From contig JAOZLO010000004.1 of assembly GCA_029934775.1 (NCBI GenBank), positions 4,678 through 25,180 on the forward strand: a DNA stretch of 20,503 nt, given 5' to 3'. Positions 1-8,233 of the stretch are shown here, piece by piece. The stretch comes from Desulfocapsaceae bacterium (GTDB taxonomy: Bacteria; Desulfobacterota; Desulfobulbia; Desulfobulbales; Desulfocapsaceae). Each line of letters opens with the position of its first letter. The first letter of the stretch is position 1. A model generated the notes under the pieces. That model did no database searches. It had not been told where the DNA came from and saw only the letters and a program-made list of their open reading frames with translations. Made by a program: the position numbers and the translations under genes.

Positions 1-194
1 TATCCGTTCTCGTTGATTTCGGATTTTTCACCTCCATCCACGCAGCTCCTGCAGCAACATATTTCTGTTTTGTTGTCGCTGCTACCATGCTCGCAGCTAT
101 CACCTTTGATCCGCGTATAATGTGGGATAAATGCAACTGCTGTAAACAAGACAGCTCCATAATGCTAAAATCACCCTTGGAAATAAGACCATGA
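1..194 (+). CDS. LetA/PqiA-like inner-membrane protein, C-terminal fragment
   Basis: This is the 3' end of a gene that starts before the window. The frame opens at base 3 and runs to TGA at 192-194. It translates to a hydrophobic stretch (a membrane segment ending in VVAATMLAAIT) followed by FDPRIMWD, the conserved C-terminal FDPR.(I/L)WD signature of PqiA/YebS (LetA) proteins. A short Cys-rich tail (KCNCCK) follows. PqiA/LetA proteins are polytopic inner-membrane partners of the periplasmic MCE proteins PqiB/LetB. The stop overlaps the next start as ATGA, which is typical of translationally coupled letAB or pqiAB pairs. Because the next gene has seven MCE domains, a LetA-type assignment fits better than PqiA. 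Only about 63 residues are visible, so the subfamily is inferred from the neighbour. Confidence 0.85.
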   Translation, partial: SVLVDFGFFTSIHAAPAATYFCFVVAATMLAAITFDPRIMWDKCNCCKQDSSIMLKSPLEIRP

Positions 195-2911
195 CTGAAC
201 AACTTGTCATACAGAAACAGCGTGGAATTTCAGCTGTATGGATTCTACCAATTCTCGCCCTCTCCATCTGTGGATGGCTTCTCTACTCAAGCTACCAGAG
301 TCGTGGCGTTGAAATAACGATCTACTTTACTGATGCAACCGGTATCATTCCCGGAAAAACGCAGGTAATGGCCAAAGGTATTCCTCTGGGGCTCGTTAAA
401 AGTATTCATCCCGATCTCAATAATCAGAGGGTAAAAACCATAGTAAAGATAAAGCAACCGGTTGTTAAATATCTTGTTGAAGACACACTCTTCTGGATCG
501 TTCGTCCCGAACTTTCAGCAAGCAGCATCCAGGGACTGGATACAATTCTTTCCGGAAATTATATTGGTATTCAGGTCGGTTCCTCTACCATCCCAAAGCG
601 TGAGTTCAATGGTCTTCCGACCAATCCTCCGGTATCTCAGGACACTCCGGGGCTGCACATCCAGCTCAGGGCGGAAAAACTTGGTTCCATCCAGACAGGT
701 ACAGGTGTCTACTATAGAAATATAAAAATTGGAGATGTAGAAAAATACCAGCTTGAGGAAGACGATAACGTCCTGATCGACCTCTTTATAGAACCTCAGT
801 ATACCCACCTGGTGAGAACTAAAAGTCGTTTCTGCAATGTGAGCGGAATACAGATCAGCGGCAAGCTTCCCAATATGAAAATACAGATTGAATCCCTGGC
901 GTCCCTGCTGAAAGGTGGTATCCTGCTGCACACGCCGGAGCAGCTCCAGGACACTCCCCCGGCAGAAAACAGAGATGTTTTTCAACTCTACCCGGACTTT
1001 GAGTCAGCCAATTACGGCCTCCCCATGACACTCAAACTTGCCTCCGGTGAAAATATCGTCGAGGGAACGACGAAGGTTATGTATAGAGGGCTGGAGGCCG
1101 GTTTTGTAAAAGAGATCAGCTTCAATAATGATGAGCAGCGAAGCGTAACAGCACACATCCTTCTTGACCCCAGGGCAGAACTGATCTTACGCGAAAATAC
1201 CACATTCTGGATTGTCGAACCTAAACTCAGTCCTGCCGGTATTAAAAACCTGCGGCTGCTGATCTCCGGCCCTTATATTACTTTTCAACCTGGAGAGGGA
1301 GCATTTAAGAATTCTTTTGATATCCGGCCGGAGCCACTACCACAAAGACCTCTTCGTCCCGGCAAAAAATTTATTTTGACCTCTAATGAGACCATTTCCC
1401 TCTCACAGGACTCCCCCGTCTATTTCAAAAATATTAATGTCGGAGAAATAATTGATGTGGATCTCGACAAATCGGGAAAAACCATCAGAACAACCATCTT
1501 CATCTATAAACAGTACCTCCATCTGCTCAGTAAAAAAAGTGTGTTCTGGTTACATAGCGGTATTGAAATGAAAGCTGATTTTTCTGGATTCGAGCTATCA
1601 ACGGGGCCTCTAACGCGAATTCTTCATGGCGGGGTCAGCTTTACAACCCCCGATAAGTTGAGCAGGAAGAAGAATTTTGCCCCTGCAGAAGGAAAAGAAT
1701 ACAGACTCTACTCCAGTTATAAAAAGGCGGCAGAATCAATTTATGAGCTGCAGCCATCTGGCAAACAGTTCTTCATTCTCTCAAAAAATGCCCAGTCCCT
1801 GTCGGTTGGTGCCCCAATCCTCCATAAAAATATTCAAATTGGACATATTAAAGACTTTAGCCTGACTGATAATCAGCAGGCGGTGCTTATTGACTGCTTT
1901 GTTGAGAACACATTTAAAGACCTTATAAATGAAACAACCCGCTTTTACAACACAAGTGGAATACAAGTATCTGGAGGCTTTAGTGGCATTAATGTACAGA
2001 CCGGCTCACTCCAGTCTATCATTTCCGGTGGAATAGGTTGCATAAATTTCTCTGGAGGTGCACTAACTTCATCTGATACCCCCTATCCCCTCTACGATAA
2101 CCTGAGTGAAGCTCTTAATGCAGATGAAGTCGAATTAACAGTCCATCTTGAACAGACTCATGGGCTGAAAGAAGGCTCTCCTGTCAAATACAGGGGAATT
2201 ACAGCGGGCAGGGTCACCACCATGTCATTTGCTGAAGATCTGAAAATTATAACAGCAAAAATCAGAGTAGAAAAAAATGTTGCCCGGTTGTTCAGAACAG
2301 GAACCAGGCTCTGGGTGGTAGAGGTTGAAATAAATCTGTCCAGAGTAAAAAATCTGGACACTCTCATTTTCGGTTCTTTTCTTACCTTCCTCCCGGGAGA
2401 GGGCAAACAGACAAGGACTTTCACGGCACTCAACGCTCCTCCACATACTCAGATCGCAAACCAGAATGGGCTTGGGATTATCCTTGAGACCTCCCATCTC
2501 GGCTCTCTCAAGATCGGTTCACCAGTCTATTACCGGCAGGTACAGGTCGGCCAGGTAACCGGATCTCAACTGTCGCCTTCTTTTAACAAGGTCAACGTAT
2601 TTGTGACAATTGCATCGCCATACATTGCAATAATCAGAGATAATACGAGGTTCTGGAATGTAAGTGGAGCAAAAATTGAAGGAGGGATTTTTTCTGGAAT
2701 AACTGTAACCACTGAATCCCTTGAAGCCATTATCAAGGGAGGCATCGCCCTTGCAACTCCCGGCAATGAGCAGATTGGAGATGCAGCAAGTCCGGGCCAA
2801 CATTTTTCACTCTACGATAAACCGGAAAAACCATGGCTCGACTGGAACCCGGATATCGTCCTGCTGGAAAAAGAGTCACGCGAGCAGGGTACGGTGGAGG
2901 AACCCAAATGA
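191..2911 (+). CDS. letB: LetB-like MCE protein with seven MCE domains
   Basis: This 906-residue protein is probably a periplasm-spanning lipid transport tunnel anchored in the inner membrane. One membrane segment lies at about residues 14-34. Seven MCE (MlaD-type) domains follow, at about 38-132, 153-248, 273-368, 388-487, 522-620, 645-736 and 758-857. Most show the hallmark 'G..V.YRG...G.V' strand pair (for example VMYRGLEAGFV, VKYRGITAGRV, VYYRQVQVGQV) and an '(R/T).FW.V' segment. E. coli LetB (YebT) also has seven MCE domains and is close to this length. PqiB has three, so this is the LetB architecture. The start overlaps the upstream LetA/PqiA-like stop by four bases. The stop is only 3 bp from the convergent dgkA stop, leaving no room for a separate terminator. 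The family role is lipid trafficking between inner and outer membranes; the exact substrate cannot be read from sequence. Confidence 0.93.
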   Translation: MTEQLVIQKQRGISAVWILPILALSICGWLLYSSYQSRGVEITIYFTDATGIIPGKTQVMAKGIPLGLVKSIHPDLNNQRVKTIVKIKQPVVKYLVEDTLFWIVRPELSASSIQGLDTILSGNYIGIQVGSSTIPKREFNGLPTNPPVSQDTPGLHIQLRAEKLGSIQTGTGVYYRNIKIGDVEKYQLEEDDNVLIDLFIEPQYTHLVRTKSRFCNVSGIQISGKLPNMKIQIESLASLLKGGILLHTPEQLQDTPPAENRDVFQLYPDFESANYGLPMTLKLASGENIVEGTTKVMYRGLEAGFVKEISFNNDEQRSVTAHILLDPRAELILRENTTFWIVEPKLSPAGIKNLRLLISGPYITFQPGEGAFKNSFDIRPEPLPQRPLRPGKKFILTSNETISLSQDSPVYFKNINVGEIIDVDLDKSGKTIRTTIFIYKQYLHLLSKKSVFWLHSGIEMKADFSGFELSTGPLTRILHGGVSFTTPDKLSRKKNFAPAEGKEYRLYSSYKKAAESIYELQPSGKQFFILSKNAQSLSVGAPILHKNIQIGHIKDFSLTDNQQAVLIDCFVENTFKDLINETTRFYNTSGIQVSGGFSGINVQTGSLQSIISGGIGCINFSGGALTSSDTPYPLYDNLSEALNADEVELTVHLEQTHGLKEGSPVKYRGITAGRVTTMSFAEDLKIITAKIRVEKNVARLFRTGTRLWVVEVEINLSRVKNLDTLIFGSFLTFLPGEGKQTRTFTALNAPPHTQIANQNGLGIILETSHLGSLKIGSPVYYRQVQVGQVTGSQLSPSFNKVNVFVTIASPYIAIIRDNTRFWNVSGAKIEGGIFSGITVTTESLEAIIKGGIALATPGNEQIGDAASPGQHFSLYDKPEKPWLDWNPDIVLLEKESREQGTVEEPK

Positions 2912-2914
2912 GTG

Positions 2915-3301
2915 TTATGGAGTCACATTCAATCCAAACCGATGCCAGGCTATGAGCCCCCAGCTTATTATGACTAAGATCAAGCTGAACAATACGGCAG
3001 CAGAGCCCATATCTTTTGCCCGCCCGGAAAGCTCATGCATCTCGGATCCGATACGATCCACCACTGCCTCGATCGCAGAATTCATCAATTCAACAATAAT
3101 GACAAGAACACATGGTCCAATCAGTAAAATGCGCTGCTCCGCTGTTTCTCCCAGCCAGAAAGCAAATGGCAGCATGATGAACATTAATATCAATTCCTGA
3201 CGAAAGGCAGCCTCATATCGACAGGCAGCGATAATACCACGGTACGAGTAGTAACCGGCCCAAATTATCCTTGTCAGCCCTTTTCGTGCAGGTTTATTCA
3301 T
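2915..3301 (-). CDS. dgkA: Diacylglycerol kinase (prokaryotic DgkA)
   Basis: DgkA is a small integral membrane kinase that phosphorylates diacylglycerol to phosphatidate with ATP. In Gram-negatives it recycles diacylglycerol released when head groups are moved from phospholipids to periplasmic glycans. The core E(L)MNSAIEAVVDRIG followed by HELSGRAKDMGSAAV is the family signature. With the chosen start, Glu71 matches the E. coli catalytic Glu69 and Glu78 matches metal ligand Glu76. Three hydrophobic segments follow an amphipathic N-terminus. The ATG at 3299-3301 has AAGGAA 4-5 bases upstream and gives 128 residues (E. coli has 122). An in-frame ATG at 3323-3325 would add eight residues but has only a distant GGAG. 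The gene lies downstream of the LysM-like peptidase gene on the same strand and converges on letB. A sulfatase-fold head-group-transferase-like gene about 2 kb away fits a diacylglycerol-recycling theme, but that link is inferred. Confidence 0.95.
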   Translation of the reverse strand: MNKPARKGLTRIIWAGYYSYRGIIAACRYEAAFRQELILMFIMLPFAFWLGETAEQRILLIGPCVLVIIVELMNSAIEAVVDRIGSEMHELSGRAKDMGSAAVLFSLILVIISWGLIAWHRFGLNVTP

Positions 3302-3388
3302 CGTTTCCTTACTCTTATTTATCATAATCGTTGATTGAACTCCATTTTACCAGTAATCAAAAATTATACGTGAAAATGCCGTACGAGT

Positions 3389-5017
3389 TTAGCCACGTTT
3401 TGAATATGACTTTGACATGTTGGAAGCGGTACGAATTTTACCCTGTTCGAGCTGGCCGAGAGTCACGCTCAAGTTTTCTCGGTTTGAGTGCGCCAACTTG
3501 AACCAGTTACGGATCTCCTCATGCAGAACCTCTTCTCCCACTCCCCGACGTACGCTGTTTACATTCACTGAATTATCTAACCTGCCGGAATTAATAAACG
3601 TCCATTGATTATTTTGCTGTGAGACAATGCCTGTGTGGCCTCTGGTTCTGGTCGAAAAAGACAGGATCTGTCCTTTGCCAAGAAGAGGTTCAATTTCCCT
3701 GATAAATGTTGCTGCCTCATCCCTCCAGTTTGCTCTGCCTGAATAATTTTTGGACAAAACCAGAGACCCTGCAGCCTTGACGATACCCTCACCATTGAGA
3801 TAGGCATTGGGTGCCATTCCCTTATCAAGAGCCATACGGGTAAGTTTGGTAAACAAACCGTCTCTTCCCGCATATGGAATGTCCATATGCTGCAATCCCT
3901 TCACCAGTAGTTCATAACAGTTGATTTCTTTATAGGATGTACCCAGATATCGCTGTACAGCCTCACTGAGATCAGTCGCCGGATCGATATGTTTCTGCAC
4001 AGTAGAATCGGGACTCGCCCCACCTGATGCCATCGGGGGTGTATGATGTGATACTGATATACCTGGGTCCGCCGGGTTCCAGATAATCTCCATATTTTCC
4101 GTATTCACATAAATTTCTGTTCCACCTGCAATACGACTAAAGGGTTTGTCTCTGTTAGCGCTGCTGGCAAGAATATTCCAAGTATTTCCCCCAAGTTGCG
4201 GATGTTTTTTCAGAAGGTGGGAGACCGTGGTGTTAGTGCTGTCAATCCTGCCGAGCAGCACAGGGTTTCCGGAAGAGTTTTCATATTTCGCCTTGATTGC
4301 AGACGAGGTGATGCTGCTCTTAACTGGAACCATGGGGGTAACATTTTCCTGGCGATTTTTACCAGGTAGTTGCCAGCTTATTTCCCTGCTGACATGGTCG
4401 AATTTAACCACTGTACCGACAGGAAGGCGGGTAAAATCTTTGTCCCTGTTTACGGCAGAGGACAGTATATTCCATGTATCAGATTGCAGTGAGGAGTGCG
4501 ATTTGAGAAGATGGGAAACTGAGGGAACACTCTCACTGATCACACCAAGTTGCATCTGAGTTTCCGGGTAAAAATCCACTCTGCCCATTTGTGCTGATAG
4601 TTCAGCTGCAGGAGAACGAGGATAATCTGGAACTGCCTGGCCGTAAGATAAATTGTGGGCTGTGGTCTTCCAGGTAAGAGTACCCTCTTCAGTATTGTAG
4701 TACACGTGGGTTCCCGGCTGAATTTTGGTATAATCTTTGTTCAGATTTTGCTCTCTGTAGAGAATATTCCATGCAGATGACTTCAGCTCTTTGTGCCGCA
4801 GCAAAAGCTCTGAAACTGTTTCGTTTTCAGACGTTATTTCACCTACCAGAATAAGCGATCCTCCGGGGGCTGCATTGGCCTGTTGTGGTTTGACCTTGGC
4901 TTCGATGTATCCTGTAAGCAAGTCATCAAATGATGCCTGGTCTTCTTTTGCTCTGGGTGGTAAAGAACCAGGGCCTGCAGTAGAACGACCAGATATGGGT
5001 GTAGTTAAAATATCCAT
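3389..5017 (-). CDS. Cysteine peptidase (NlpC/P60- or CHAP-like) with three LysM-like repeats
   Basis: I do not recognise a named gene. The 542-residue product has three homologous segments of about 62 residues (about 55-116, 156-216 and 253-313). Each follows the pattern 'LG.I....(T/S)VS.LL..H..L....WNIL....N.DK.(F/Y)..(I/L)..GT.V', ending in an acidic stretch and W. The heptad-like helix plus 'GT.(I/V)' strand resembles LysM-type glycan-binding modules. The C-terminal half has INCYELLVKGL (Cys367), RGHTGIV (His461) and FINSG (Asn476), the Cys-His-polar order of papain-fold NlpC/P60 or CHAP peptidases and amidases. A role in peptidoglycan cleavage is therefore inferred. No signal peptide or membrane segment is visible. 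The start is uncertain: ATG at 5015-5017 has no clear ribosome site, and neither has an in-frame GTG at 5042-5044. The region between repeat 3 and the catalytic domain is low-complexity. Confidence 0.7.
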   Translation of the reverse strand: MDILTTPISGRSTAGPGSLPPRAKEDQASFDDLLTGYIEAKVKPQQANAAPGGSLILVGEITSENETVSELLLRHKELKSSAWNILYREQNLNKDYTKIQPGTHVYYNTEEGTLTWKTTAHNLSYGQAVPDYPRSPAAELSAQMGRVDFYPETQMQLGVISESVPSVSHLLKSHSSLQSDTWNILSSAVNRDKDFTRLPVGTVVKFDHVSREISWQLPGKNRQENVTPMVPVKSSITSSAIKAKYENSSGNPVLLGRIDSTNTTVSHLLKKHPQLGGNTWNILASSANRDKPFSRIAGGTEIYVNTENMEIIWNPADPGISVSHHTPPMASGGASPDSTVQKHIDPATDLSEAVQRYLGTSYKEINCYELLVKGLQHMDIPYAGRDGLFTKLTRMALDKGMAPNAYLNGEGIVKAAGSLVLSKNYSGRANWRDEAATFIREIEPLLGKGQILSFSTRTRGHTGIVSQQNNQWTFINSGRLDNSVNVNSVRRGVGEEVLHEEIRNWFKLAHSNRENLSVTLGQLEQGKIRTASNMSKSYSKRG

Positions 5018-5354
5018 ACAGCACAATGTAAGTGTAAGGGTCACCTTGCGAAATTTCTGTTTTCAAACCATTTCTGATATGTTAGCAATAATTGGGCCAA
5101 ATAAAACAATGCATGCAATTACTCTATCTGCAGGAGAGCTGTACCAGTTAAATCCCCTGCTTCAGCAGTGTTGCAGGGGATAATAGGGTGAGTTGTGTTT
5201 TATCAAATCCGCTATAGATTTAGCTGCCCAGACAAAATGTCGACACACCAGAAGTCAATAATCTGAAAAGATAACTGCTCACAGTTACAAGTGCGGAGGT
5301 TAGCGAAGTTCAGATGCTTACTCCATGAGTAGTTACCTTAAAAGGACACCTTTG
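5018..5354. other. Intergenic region between divergent genes
   Basis: No convincing gene lies here between the divergent peptidase and sulfatase genes. The only clear structure is the perfect stem at 5152-5181, listed separately. A 24-codon reading frame starting at 5110 lacks a ribosome site and runs through that hairpin, so I do not call it. Promoters for both flanking genes should be here, but I cannot place them with confidence. Confidence 0.5.
5152..5181. other. Perfect 9-bp stem hairpin (ATCCCCTGC / GCAGGGGAT)
   Basis: A nine-base perfect inverted repeat with a 12-base loop, in the intergenic region between divergent genes. No T-run follows on the plus strand, so it is not an obvious intrinsic terminator there. 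The loop contains CAGCAG, which could pair alternatively with CTGC of the left arm. It could be an operator-like site or an RNA leader structure for the sulfatase gene, which starts about 170 bp downstream. Confidence 0.5.
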
Positions 5355-7268
5355 ATGAAGCTGAAAGGAATCATTTTTTTCTTATACATGTCCCTGTTTA
5401 CTGCACTTATTGTGCTGGGTTTTGTCTCTCAACTGGAGCTGAATTTTTCTGATCTCTCCATCAAAAAACTGCCTGCAGTTTTAAGCCTGTTCGATCTCTT
5501 TCTTGTTGAATTATGCACCATACTTCTCGTTGGAGTCTGGCTCCTCAACCGGAACATTTTTTTTAGAATTCTGTTCTATATCTTCTCTTCCTTTTTCATT
5601 ACAGTTTACTGCCTTCAGTTTGCTTCTTTTTACCAGGGAAAAGAGTTCATATCCAGGCTAGCCATTGATAACATCAATCACATAAGCCTGCTTATTAATT
5701 CTCAAACCATTAAAGGACTTCTTTTTTTATCACTTATCTGTTTGATATTGCCAATATTAGTTGAAAAAAAATCATATAAAACCCACATGAGACCCGGTAA
5801 ACTTGTGGTTTTTTCGTTGTTATTCAGTTTCATCGCAACAACTTTTTATCTCAGCAATCTCTGGCTGCCCAAAAGTATCATCGCACAGCGGAACAGTTAC
5901 CTTCAAGACTTTTCTCTACCACATACCGCACCGATATCTGAACTGTACAAAACTCTTTTTTTACAAAATTCGCTTTTTTCAACAGAGCTGAGCCATTCCG
6001 ATTTCAGCCCGTATGAAATAAATGTTATAAAAAATTTTGGTTTCCAATACAACCCGACCAGTGAATATCCTCTTATAAAAGAAGACATATATTCAGAACC
6101 TGCTCCTTTTGAAAAAAAACTCAAGCTGGGCAACAGGCAAAACATAATCGTTTTTTTCACGGAAGGATTTTCAGCAAGATCGATAAATATGTATGGCTCC
6201 CGTTACCCTGAAATAACACCCAATATTGATAATTTTGCCAGGTCATCAATGGTAGTTGAAAATTACTACAACCACACAGCTGCAACCTATCGGGGTCTGC
6301 ACGGCCAACTCTGTTCTCTTTTTCCAACGTATGGTGGCAATGAAGGCTGGCAGACAAATTATACTGACCTTCCCGAAGTTAATTACTATTGCCTCAGCAA
6401 TGTGTTCAATAAAAATGGTTACGAAACCATATTTCTTGATGCACACATAGAACATGAATCTCAGGTCGATGAGATGATGATACAACTCGGTTTCAACCGA
6501 GTTATAACAGGTGGCGTATTATCTCAGAAATACCTTGGAGATGCCGGACCTCAGCTTAAGTTTGCACTGTCCGACAAACAATTTACAAAGGGCATCATCG
6601 GTTTTCTCAAGGATCATGAAAAAGACAGCAATAGAGAGAGACCCTTTTTCGTGGGATTGTACAATCTCGGTACACATGCCTTTTTGAAACTAACCAAAGA
6701 TGGAAAAAAATATGGTGATGGAGATAACAGATCACTGAATACCATTCATAACTTTGACAGTGCTTTCGGCTTGTTCTGGGAATATTTTAAGACATCACCC
6801 TACGCTGAAAATACAATGATAATTTTCACTGCTGATCACTGCCATTATCCGGAAAAACCCTTTGTAGATGCATTTAAGGGGGCCGGGTATCAAAATATTA
6901 TCGTTGATAAAATACCTCTTATAATTCATGATCCTACTAGAGAATTACCCAAAACGTTTGATGCAAAAAATTCGACCAGCATAGACTTTGCTCCCTCTCT
7001 CATCCATTATCTCAATCTTGGAAACCACAAGAATCCGTTTATGGGAACATCCATGTACGAACAAAAGAGAAAAAAAAATACACGGTATGGTTTAAACTCT
7101 TTCGGCCTGCAGGACCTCTATCTCATTGATGATGATAAAATTCATAAACTTGGTGCCTCACAAAAGCATCGTGTACGCCTTAAAATTATGGATAAATATA
7201 TAACCTTGAGTAAACAGCTTGAGGTAACGGATAAATTATGGGATGCGGCCACGAATGTACAACTATAG
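5355..7268 (+). CDS. Membrane sulfatase-fold transferase (LtaS / phosphoethanolamine-transferase-like)
   Basis: This 637-residue protein has about five N-terminal membrane segments (about 5-25, 42-65, 68-93, 119-137 and 149-170) and then a periplasmic alkaline-phosphatase/sulfatase-fold domain. Visible ligands are Glu270 in [16 protein letters not shown], the candidate nucleophile Thr311 in [12 protein letters not shown], His441 in NLGTHAF, and Asp494-His495 in FTADHCHYP. Their order and spacing match LtaS-type enzymes, which move a glycerophosphate or phosphoethanolamine group from a phospholipid. A Gram-negative host suggests modification of a periplasmic glycan or LPS, which would release diacylglycerol for DgkA. 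The substrate is not determined. The start at 5355 has AAAGGA eight bases upstream; an in-frame ATG at 5325 (ten residues longer) lacks one. The 3' end abuts an RND pump remnant, so the downstream boundary may be a rearrangement scar. Confidence 0.82.
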   Translation: MKLKGIIFFLYMSLFTALIVLGFVSQLELNFSDLSIKKLPAVLSLFDLFLVELCTILLVGVWLLNRNIFFRILFYIFSSFFITVYCLQFASFYQGKEFISRLAIDNINHISLLINSQTIKGLLFLSLICLILPILVEKKSYKTHMRPGKLVVFSLLFSFIATTFYLSNLWLPKSIIAQRNSYLQDFSLPHTAPISELYKTLFLQNSLFSTELSHSDFSPYEINVIKNFGFQYNPTSEYPLIKEDIYSEPAPFEKKLKLGNRQNIIVFFTEGFSARSINMYGSRYPEITPNIDNFARSSMVVENYYNHTAATYRGLHGQLCSLFPTYGGNEGWQTNYTDLPEVNYYCLSNVFNKNGYETIFLDAHIEHESQVDEMMIQLGFNRVITGGVLSQKYLGDAGPQLKFALSDKQFTKGIIGFLKDHEKDSNRERPFFVGLYNLGTHAFLKLTKDGKKYGDGDNRSLNTIHNFDSAFGLFWEYFKTSPYAENTMIIFTADHCHYPEKPFVDAFKGAGYQNIIVDKIPLIIHDPTRELPKTFDAKNSTSIDFAPSLIHYLNLGNHKNPFMGTSMYEQKRKKNTRYGLNSFGLQDLYLIDDDKIHKLGASQKHRVRLKIMDKYITLSKQLEVTDKLWDAATNVQL

Positions 7269-7271
7269 GGG

Positions 7272-7579
7272 GGATATTGTTAACATCTAACTATCGAATT
7301 CGCAGTAGAAGCACGTGGAAAAAAGGCATGTCCATTTTTGATGCTGCCATGGATGCGGCAAAACTCCGCTTTCGACCAATACTTATGACCTCTTTCGCAT
7401 TTATTTTAGGTGTCTATCCTTTGGTTATTGCCAGCGGGGCTGGAGGAGCTTCGAGGCAGGCCCTGGGAACTGCGGTTTTTGGTGGAATGATTGCTGCAAC
7501 ATTCTTAGCTGTCCTGTTTGTGCCTGTTTTTTACAAGGTTATCCAAACAATGAGTGAAAAGGTGGCGGGGAGAAAGTAA
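7272..7579 (+). pseudogene. C-terminal remnant of an RND (AcrB/HAE1-type) efflux transporter
   Basis: The last ~80 codons encode [53 protein letters not shown] and FVPVFYKVI, which is the closing membrane region of an AcrB-like inner-membrane pump. The rest of the protein, which should exceed 1000 residues, is absent. The remnant is also out of frame. Just upstream, [12 protein letters not shown], the expected preceding family sequence, reads in another frame (7287-7322). It joins the main frame only if one A is restored to the A-run at 7319-7324. A second break near 7287 is likely, where VNI and LTIEF sit in different frames around a shared C. No start codon or ribosome site makes sense for it. 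It is best read as an eroded fragment left by deletion next to the sulfatase gene. Confidence 0.85.
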
Positions 7580-7638
7580 TGATCATACGTTATTGATGAC
7601 AAATACTGAAATATCGTTTAACCAGAGGACGAACTACC

Positions 7639-8181
7639 ATGCCCGAACCAATACCCCATCACCTCATCTATGGCACCTTGAAAGATTACCTCACGGGGGA
7701 GGAACTGACAGATACTGATGATGAGCGCATTAGGCAATCGCTCAGTAAACTGATGATAGAGGAGAAAGGATATGGGAGGGAAGACCTTCAGCCAAGAAAC
7801 ACAATCGACAGCCTGTTCAATCGATGTTTTGTTACCTCAACCATAGAACTCACTGTCTCCCATGGTGGCAGGCAGTTTCTGATTATCAGGTATGGCCCGG
7901 GGTCTCTGGTGAGTAGGGAACGATCAGCAATTGCGGCAGCCAGAATCCTCAACCCTGATTACTGTATTCCACTCGCCGTCGTTACAAATGGTGAGGATGC
8001 CGAACTTTTAGACACAAGAACTGGTAAAATTCTCGGTTCTGGGTTAAATTCAATCCCTGACTGCAGTGCCGCGGCAGAATTGATTTGTAAACTCAATTTT
8101 TTGCCCCCTGTTGAAGGCCCAAAAAAGGAACGGGAATTACGAATCCTCAATGCCTTTGATCTGGAACGATGCTGTTATTAG
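7639..8181 (+). CDS. HsdR N-terminal-like (HSDR_N) domain protein, probably catalytically inactive
   Basis: This 180-residue protein resembles the stand-alone N-terminal domain of type I restriction subunit R (HSDR_N/HSDR_N_2 families). It has an opening helix with 'E.IRQ.L...(L/M)...GY.(R/K)EDL', then a strand-turn-strand 'IELTVSHGGRQFLIIRYGPG', then 'SRERSAIAAARIL' and 'IPLAVVTNGEDAELLDTRTGK'. In active relatives the second strand carries E-x-K after an acidic residue. Here the equivalent position reads I-R-Y (83-85), so the nuclease centre looks lost. No HsdM, HsdS or helicase lies nearby, so a restriction role is unlikely. The ATG at 7639 has AGAGGA about nine bases upstream. The gene lies 52 bp before the DAHP synthase gene on the same strand and could be co-transcribed with it. 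Function is unknown. Confidence 0.72.
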   Translation: MPEPIPHHLIYGTLKDYLTGEELTDTDDERIRQSLSKLMIEEKGYGREDLQPRNTIDSLFNRCFVTSTIELTVSHGGRQFLIIRYGPGSLVSRERSAIAAARILNPDYCIPLAVVTNGEDAELLDTRTGKILGSGLNSIPDCSAAAELICKLNFLPPVEGPKKERELRILNAFDLERCCY

Positions 8182-8233
8182 TACCTTACTCCTGAACAAC
8201 TGTAATAATAAACAAAAAACTGAGGAACCACCC

